Assembly (NCBI GenBank): GCA_937129145.1
Contig: CAKZMU010000008.1
Location: forward strand, 62,001-126,000
Source of the DNA: an uncultured Lacinutrix sp.
GTDB lineage: Bacteria; Bacteroidota; Bacteroidia; Flavobacteriales; Flavobacteriaceae
Reading direction: 5' to 3'
DNA: 64,000 nt
Made by a program: the position numbers and the translations under genes. Positions 59,036-64,000 of this stretch are shown piece by piece. The notes below the pieces were generated by a model. The model was not told the origin of the DNA and did not search any database. It saw only the letters and a program-made list of their open reading frames with translations. Positions within the stretch are counted from its first letter, which is position 1. The number at the start of each line of letters is the position of its first letter.

Positions 59036-59913
59036 CAGTTACCTTGCTTTTAATGACTCAAAAAGGATTAGAAGTACTTAATGCACTTCTAAATAATGGC
59101 TACAAAGACATTGTAAACTTGGTGGTTATTGGTAAAGACGCTAATGTTACTAATGATTTTAGTGACGACATTGCTTTGGTTTGCAAGCAGCACAATGTGG
59201 ATTTTTCATGGCATAAAGATGATTATAGATTAATATCAGATTATACATTAGCTGTGTCTTGGCGATGGCTTGTTAAAGATGTTGAAACCACTAAATTAAT
59301 TGTGTTTCACGATTCTTTGCTCCCTAAGTATCGAGGGTTTTCCCCTTTAGTAAATTGCTTAATCAATAATGAAAAAACTATTGGTGTGACTTGTTTGTTT
59401 GCCACTGAAGATTATGATAAAGGCGCTATTATTTTTCAGGAAGCTATAAACATAACCTATCCAATTAAAATCAAGGAAGCGATTGAGCAAGTTGCTAAAT
59501 TATATACCATATTGGCTCTAAAAGTGCTTAATCATTTAAAAGTGTATAAAACATTACCATCTCAGCTTCAAGACGAATCTAAAGCATCGTATAGTCTTTG
59601 GAGAAATGAAAACGACTATTTTATCGATTGGTATAAAGATGCTGATTATATTAAACGTTGTGTTGACGCTTTAGGTACACCTTTTTTGGGTGCTAAATGT
59701 TATGTGAATGATGCTGTAGTAACCATCAATGAAGCTACTGTTGTCGATGATGTTTTTGTTGAAAACAGAGATGTTGGGAAAGTCATTTTTAACAATAAAG
59801 GTAAACCTGTAATTGTTTGCGGAAAAGGTCTGTTGCAGATTGATGATGCCATTTTTGATACCACAAAAGAATCCTTCATCCCAATTAAAAAATTTAGAAT
59901 ACGGTTGAAATGA
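59032..59913 (+). CDS. Sugar N-formyltransferase-like protein (formyl-THF dependent fold)
   Basis: 293 residues. FHDSLLPKYRGFSPLVNCLI (~89-108) is the folate-site signature HxSLLPxxRG with the catalytic His; the Asp is in ATEDYDKGAII (~124-134). Upstream residues correspond to the formyltransferase Rossmann part. A C-terminal barrel (~185-293) resembles the methionyl-tRNA formyltransferase/ArnA C-terminal fold, here for sugar binding. It formylates an amino group on a dTDP- or UDP-amino sugar. It overlaps both neighbours by 4 nt and fits with the WecE-type aminotransferase that supplies the amine. Confidence 0.85.
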   Translation: MTVTLLLMTQKGLEVLNALLNNGYKDIVNLVVIGKDANVTNDFSDDIALVCKQHNVDFSWHKDDYRLISDYTLAVSWRWLVKDVETTKLIVFHDSLLPKYRGFSPLVNCLINNEKTIGVTCLFATEDYDKGAIIFQEAINITYPIKIKEAIEQVAKLYTILALKVLNHLKVYKTLPSQLQDESKASYSLWRNENDYFIDWYKDADYIKRCVDALGTPFLGAKCYVNDAVVTINEATVVDDVFVENRDVGKVIFNNKGKPVIVCGKGLLQIDDAIFDTTKESFIPIKKFRIRLK

Positions 59914-61031
59914 GAATACCCTTCAACAAACCCTTTCTAACAGGAAAAGAAACCACATACATAGAGCAAGCTGTTGCTTCTGGACATATTTCTGGTAATG
60001 GTCATTTTACAAAAAAATGCCAACGTTTTTTTGAAAATCATTTCAGTATAAAAAAAGCACTCTTAACAACCTCATGTACCGATGCCCTAGAAATGACTGC
60101 TATCTTGTTGGATGTTAAAAAAGGTGATGAAATTATTATGCCTTCTTATACGTTTGTGTCTTCTGCTAATGCTTTTGTACTACGTGGTGCTAAAATTGTT
60201 TTTGCCGATTCTAAACCCAATCATCCCAACATAGATGATACAAAAATAGAAGCACTAATCACACCAAAAACTAAAGCTATTGTCGTTGTGCATTATGCAG
60301 GAAATGCCTGTGATATGGACGCTATTATGACCATTGCCAAAAAAAACAACTTGTTTGTTGTAGAAGATGCAGCACAAGCAATAGACACTTATTACAAAGG
60401 AAAACCTTTGGGAAGTATTGGGCACTTAGCTACATTCTCATTTCATGAAACTAAAAATATCATTTCTGGCGAAGGCGGACTGCTAGCCATTAATGACGAA
60501 CAATTTATGGAACGATCAGAAATTATTTGGGAAAAAGGCACCAATCGTTCTGCTTTTTTTAGAGGAGAAGTCGATAAATATGGTTGGGTAGATATTGGGT
60601 CTTCTTTTTTACCGTCCGAAATTACAGCAGCATTTTTATGGGCACAATTAGAGAACATAAAAAGTATTCAAGCCAAACGTAAATCACATTGGGATTACTA
60701 TAACAAACATTTAGCTTCTTGGGCTACCATACATAATATTAAGCAACCAGAAGTGCCTGTGTCAAGCTCTAATAATGCACATATATATTATCTGGTTTGT
60801 AATTCAGGAGAGCAACGCACAGCTTTAATCACTCATTTAAAAGCAAATGGAATTCATGCTGTATTTCATTATATAAGTTTGCATTCTAGTCCTTTTTTTA
60901 CCAACAAACATGATGGGAGGTTGTTAGAGCATAGTAATTATTACACAAAATGCTTGTTACGTTTGCCTTTGTTTTATCAATTAAATCCAGAGGTTGTTGT
61001 TCAAGTTTTGTTGTCATATAATAAAAATTAA
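59910..61031 (+). CDS. wecE: dTDP-4-amino-4,6-dideoxygalactose transaminase (WecE/RffA type)
   Basis: 373 residues, a PLP enzyme of the DegT/DnrJ/EryC1/StrS family. RIPFNKPFLTGKETTYI, LTTSCTDALEMTAILL, GDEIIMPSYTFVSSANAFVLRGAKIVFAD (split), VEDAAQAID, the PLP-Lys motif FHETKNIISGEGG and REKGTNRS-like EKGTNRSAFFRGEVDKY give a strong match to E. coli WecE (from memory). It aminates C4 of dTDP-4-keto-6-deoxyglucose. The dTDP-4-keto-sugar enzymes RmlA/RmlB are not in the window. The product would be formylated by the preceding gene's enzyme. Confidence 0.92.
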   Translation: MRIPFNKPFLTGKETTYIEQAVASGHISGNGHFTKKCQRFFENHFSIKKALLTTSCTDALEMTAILLDVKKGDEIIMPSYTFVSSANAFVLRGAKIVFADSKPNHPNIDDTKIEALITPKTKAIVVVHYAGNACDMDAIMTIAKKNNLFVVEDAAQAIDTYYKGKPLGSIGHLATFSFHETKNIISGEGGLLAINDEQFMERSEIIWEKGTNRSAFFRGEVDKYGWVDIGSSFLPSEITAAFLWAQLENIKSIQAKRKSHWDYYNKHLASWATIHNIKQPEVPVSSSNNAHIYYLVCNSGEQRTALITHLKANGIHAVFHYISLHSSPFFTNKHDGRLLEHSNYYTKCLLRLPLFYQLNPEVVVQVLLSYNKN

Positions 61032-62243
61032 ATGCTAAAAATTAGTAAAAATATTATTTTCATAATAATACTCATCTATGCAATAATGGGTGGAGCATAC
61101 ATGCTAAATTTAACTCCAGGAACTGGTGATGAAAATTTATTTATTAGTGATTTATATTTAATAGAGAGTGAAGGTTGGATTGAAGCTATTAAAAAAAACA
61201 TATCCATACCTCATGCAGTTTTAGTGTATCCATTTTCTTTAATTTTTAAAAACTATATAGCATTAAGGTTTGTAAATGTATTACTTCTGATAACGCTTTA
61301 TGGCTATTTTTTCTTTAGAAATAAACCATCATTATCCTTTTTTGGATATCTCACGTTTTTTTTAGGAACTTCAAAAGTCTTTTTTATTGGTACAAATGAT
61401 GCTTTGTTTATTCTTGGGTTGGTTATTTTTTTAAATGAAGTATTTAAACTCACAATAAACGAACCTTGGAAACCAAGCTTAGCGCTTTGTGCCTTATGTA
61501 TTAGTATATTTACTAGGTCAATGTTTATTGTTTACTTACCAATATTATTATTGAGTGTTTATTTGATAATAAAACATAAAGCGCTAAGTGGAAGACAGTT
61601 AGTGCTACCATCTCTAATCTTTTTAGCTTTAATAATATGTAATGTGCCTTCAATTCAATCTAATGGAAGGCTGTCTTACGATTTAAAGTCGCCACCACAA
61701 GACTTAAATGTAACTTGGGCACAAAGGCAATATTTAGCCCAAATGATGGTCAATGAAGGGCAATTACCAAATTATAGCCATCCATCATTCGAGGAAACTC
61801 AAGCATATATTGATACACATGGAGAAGATGCTTTACCAAAAACAACATTACAAGGCATTTTATTTAATCCAATAATGACCGTCAAAGAATTTTTTAAAGA
61901 CTTTTTTGATATTTGTTTCTTTGGTTTTAGACAATTAGGACTCTTATTGTTTATACCCATTGGTTACTTATTTTTTCTAATCTATAGAAGGAAATTTAAT
62001 TTGAATGATGTTTATGTCCCAATCTCCTTGGTTGTGATGATGAGTATTTTTGCTTTAATAATAATATCTTTTATAGAACTAAGGTGGCTGGCTTCAATAT
62101 TTGTACTTGCGGTGGTTTATTGCTCTTTTATGGAATCAAGAAAACTTATTTCTAACAAAATATTTGCTGTAAATCAAGTTGTACTGCTACTTTTATCTTG
62201 TTATGGAATTTATAGAATATTACCAAAAATCGACCTTTTTTAG
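61032..62243 (+). CDS. Multi-span membrane protein, GT-C-like glycosyltransferase
   Basis: 403 residues with about 10 hydrophobic segments. The first periplasmic loop has TPGTGDENLFISDLYLI (~27-43), where GDE could be the acid motif of a GT-C enzyme; FTRSMFIVYLPILLL and a large loop at ~210-280 follow. No named family recognised. It starts the base after the aminotransferase stop, so it is the fourth gene of the GtrB-like, formyltransferase, aminotransferase module. Its likely job is to move the lipid-linked sugar onto the glycan at the periplasmic face; this is inference. Confidence 0.7.
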   Translation: MLKISKNIIFIIILIYAIMGGAYMLNLTPGTGDENLFISDLYLIESEGWIEAIKKNISIPHAVLVYPFSLIFKNYIALRFVNVLLLITLYGYFFFRNKPSLSFFGYLTFFLGTSKVFFIGTNDALFILGLVIFLNEVFKLTINEPWKPSLALCALCISIFTRSMFIVYLPILLLSVYLIIKHKALSGRQLVLPSLIFLALIICNVPSIQSNGRLSYDLKSPPQDLNVTWAQRQYLAQMMVNEGQLPNYSHPSFEETQAYIDTHGEDALPKTTLQGILFNPIMTVKEFFKDFFDICFFGFRQLGLLLFIPIGYLFFLIYRRKFNLNDVYVPISLVVMMSIFALIIISFIELRWLASIFVLAVVYCSFMESRKLISNKIFAVNQVVLLLLSCYGIYRILPKIDLF

Positions 62244-62246
62244 TAA

Positions 62247-63242
62247 ATGAATTTCTCATTAATTATATGTACCTATATGCGTCCACAACCTTTATTGAGG
62301 TTGTTAAACTCGGTTAACACGCAAACCCTATATCCCAATGAGATTTTAATTATTGATGGTTCTACCAATACTAAAACAGAGCAGATATTAAATATAAATC
62401 CTTTTAAAAATCTTGCATATTTTAAAGTAGATGATAAAAATCGTGGATTGACGAAGCAACGCAATTTTGGAATAGAAAAAGTGTTTAACGATTCGGAAAT
62501 TATTTGTTTTTTAGACGATGATACCGTTTTGGAACAAGATTATTTTAAGCAGTTGCTACATACTTATAAAGTATATCCAAACGCTTTAGGTGTTGGCGGT
62601 TATATAACCAATGAGGTTACTTGGCAAAAAGCAGAAAAGAAGACCTCCAATAAACATTTTTTTTATGATGGCTTTGAACGTAGTGAACCATTACGGTTTA
62701 GATTGAGACGTTTTTTTGGTTTACAACCCAATACACCTCCATGCATTTTGCCTAAGTTTTCCCATGGCAGAAGTGTGAGCTTTTTACCACCTTCAGGTAA
62801 AATTTACAACGTAGAACAATGTATGGGAGGCGTGTCTTCATTTAAAAAAGACGTGTTTGATACCATGCGTTTTTCAACGTACTTTGAAGGCTATGGTTTG
62901 TATGAAGATGCCGATTTTACATTGAGACTATCAAATCTAGGCGAGTTATATGTTAACACAGCTGCAAGATTAAATCATTACCACGATGCTTCAGGAAGAC
63001 CAAACAAATTTAAATACGGTAAAATGGTTGCCAGAAATGGTTGGTATGTTTGGCGTGTAAAATACCCAAATCCTAGTTTTAAGACGAGGTTGAAATGGCA
63101 TTTAACGTTTATATTGCTTATGAAACTCAGATTTATAAATGTGTTTAACACAAAAAAAAGAATAGAAGCTTTAACCGAAGGCTTTGGACGTTTTTTTGGA
63201 TGGTTATCACTAATTTTCAATAAGTCAAAAATTGAAAGATGA
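62247..63242 (+). CDS. Glycosyltransferase family 2
   Basis: 331 residues. SLIICTYMRPQPLLRLL (4-20), ILIIDGSTNTKTEQIL, KNRGLTKQRNFGIE and IICFLDDDTVLEQDYF (~85-100; DDD metal site) make the donor half. The acceptor half has MGGVSSFKKDVFDTMRFS and GYGLYEDADFTLRLSNLG. C-terminal basic helices (~275-331) suggest membrane contact. It overlaps the last gene by 4 nt (ATGA). Confidence 0.92.
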   Translation: MNFSLIICTYMRPQPLLRLLNSVNTQTLYPNEILIIDGSTNTKTEQILNINPFKNLAYFKVDDKNRGLTKQRNFGIEKVFNDSEIICFLDDDTVLEQDYFKQLLHTYKVYPNALGVGGYITNEVTWQKAEKKTSNKHFFYDGFERSEPLRFRLRRFFGLQPNTPPCILPKFSHGRSVSFLPPSGKIYNVEQCMGGVSSFKKDVFDTMRFSTYFEGYGLYEDADFTLRLSNLGELYVNTAARLNHYHDASGRPNKFKYGKMVARNGWYVWRVKYPNPSFKTRLKWHLTFILLMKLRFINVFNTKKRIEALTEGFGRFFGWLSLIFNKSKIER

Positions 63243-64000
63243 ACTTTGTAATTATATCTCACGCGTTGCATAAAACCCATGACAAGGGTTTGTATGCTTA
63301 TGCACCTTATGTTCGCGAAATGAATGTATGGTTAAAGTATGTGGATAACGTAGAAATTGTTGCGCCTTTGTCAAAAAACAATGAGGTATCTCCAATAGAT
63401 ATGCCTTATAGTCACAACTATATTAAGATAAATGCCATACCTCAAATACAGTTTACATCCATAAAAACAGCCATAACATCACTATTTAAGTTGCCAATAA
63501 TTTTATATGTCATTTTTAAAGCCTGCAAAAAAGCAGACCATATTCATTTACGTTGTCCAGGTAACATAGGTTTGTTAGGATGCTTGATTCAAATATGTTT
63601 TCCAAAAAAACTTAAAACTGCTAAGTATGCAGGGAATTGGGATCCGAACTCCAAACAACCGACAGCCTATAGATTCCAAAAATGGCTTTTAAAGAATGAA
63701 TTTTTGACCAAAAACATAAAAGTCTTGGTGTATGGTGATTGGAAGGATACTTCAAAAAATGTAAAACCATTTTTTACAGCATCCTATAACGAAACTGAAA
63801 AAACTGAAGTACAGGCTAAATCCTTAGATGGAAAAATCAATGTTTTGTTTGTTGGTACTTTAAGCCCTGGAAAGCAACCTTTGTTAACCGTACAAGTCGT
63901 TAAAAAACTTATAGATTTAAAACATAATGTGCATTTGGATATTTATGGTGAAGGACAACAACGCCACATAATTGAAGCGTATATCCATAAAAACAACCTA
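63239..64000 (+). CDS. Glycosyltransferase, GT4-like, N-terminal part (cut by window edge)
   Basis: The ATG at 63239 overlaps the stop of the GT2 gene before it (ATGA), and the frame is open for 254 codons to the window end. It has HALHKTHDKGLYAYAPYVREM near the start, HIHLRCPGNIGLLGCL (~100-115), GNWDPNSKQPTAYRFQ and, in the donor domain, INVLFVGTLSPGKQPLLTVQ (~202-221) then LDIYGEGQQR. That last set is typical of GT4 enzymes. The C-terminal part, including the E-x7-E motif, lies beyond the window. Confidence 0.85.
   Translation, partial: MNFVIISHALHKTHDKGLYAYAPYVREMNVWLKYVDNVEIVAPLSKNNEVSPIDMPYSHNYIKINAIPQIQFTSIKTAITSLFKLPIILYVIFKACKKADHIHLRCPGNIGLLGCLIQICFPKKLKTAKYAGNWDPNSKQPTAYRFQKWLLKNEFLTKNIKVLVYGDWKDTSKNVKPFFTASYNETEKTEVQAKSLDGKINVLFVGTLSPGKQPLLTVQVVKKLIDLKHNVHLDIYGEGQQRHIIEAYIHKNNL

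Overview
The window is low-GC chromosomal DNA from a member of the Bacteroidota, almost certainly the Flavobacteriaceae. The evidence is the gene content (DUF5606, DUF2795 and DUF2911 proteins, a long SecA of about 1117 residues, a PduO-type adenosyltransferase, MeaB, and heme A synthase behind a cca gene) and at least a dozen promoters of the Bacteroidota type, with a TAnnTTTG box about 15-40 nt before the start codon. No rRNA, tRNA, transposase, CRISPR array or prophage gene was seen. Genus and species cannot be fixed from sequence alone.

Layout. 1-5.0 kb: minus-strand genes for an ABC-2 transporter (permease cut by the window edge), a pRiA4b ORF-3-like protein, and a tsaC-cca-ctaA run. 5.0-10.3 kb: surface-glycan genes: a WaaP/Kdo-kinase-like protein, a WaaE-like GT2, a CDP-glycerol phosphotransferase-like protein, a Stealth phosphotransferase, a TupA-like ATP-grasp protein and a QueC-like PP-loop protein that follows dapD by 3 nt. 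10.3-15.4 kb: housekeeping genes (dapD, ruvX, def, a DUF5606 gene, a MATE transporter, a small acidic protein, PAP2). 15.4-21.6 kb: two sets of lipid-linked sugar genes that resemble the Arn pathway (GT39 + tandem LAB_N protein + GT2; GT39 + GT2), separated by a sugar-nucleotide epimerase. 21.6-33.9 kb: meaB, a DUF2911 gene, an ECF sigma / anti-sigma / repeat-protein operon, secA, a DUF2795 gene, PduO, a small membrane protein, a methyltransferase and an ABC-F protein.

33.9-64.0 kb is one unidirectional, tightly packed surface-polysaccharide locus that runs off the window. It begins at a good promoter with wza and a wzc-type tyrosine kinase. A small sugar-phosphate transferase, a UDP-HexNAc dehydrogenase and C4 epimerase (tviB/wbpP type), and an ABC exporter (wzm/wzt, with a Wzt carbohydrate-binding tail) follow. 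Next comes a roughly 770-residue protein that appears to join a nucleotidyltransferase-like, an NDP-kinase-like and a protein-kinase-like domain. After it lie GT2 enzymes and a complete neuA-neuB-neuC set for CMP-sialic acid. Then come an FkbM methyltransferase, a polysaccharide deacetylase, a GNAT and many glycosyltransferases. The locus ends in a module of GtrB/ArnC-like GT2, formyltransferase, WecE-type aminotransferase and GT-C-like membrane protein, then two more glycosyltransferases, the last cut by the window edge.

Taken together the locus should build and export an acidic glycan containing HexNAcA, sialic acid and probably a formamido-dideoxy sugar. No Wzx, Wzy or recognisable sialyltransferase family is visible. 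The most novel-looking item is the multidomain protein directly behind wzt; its position suggests a chain-end modifying enzyme analogous to WbdD, but this is inference.
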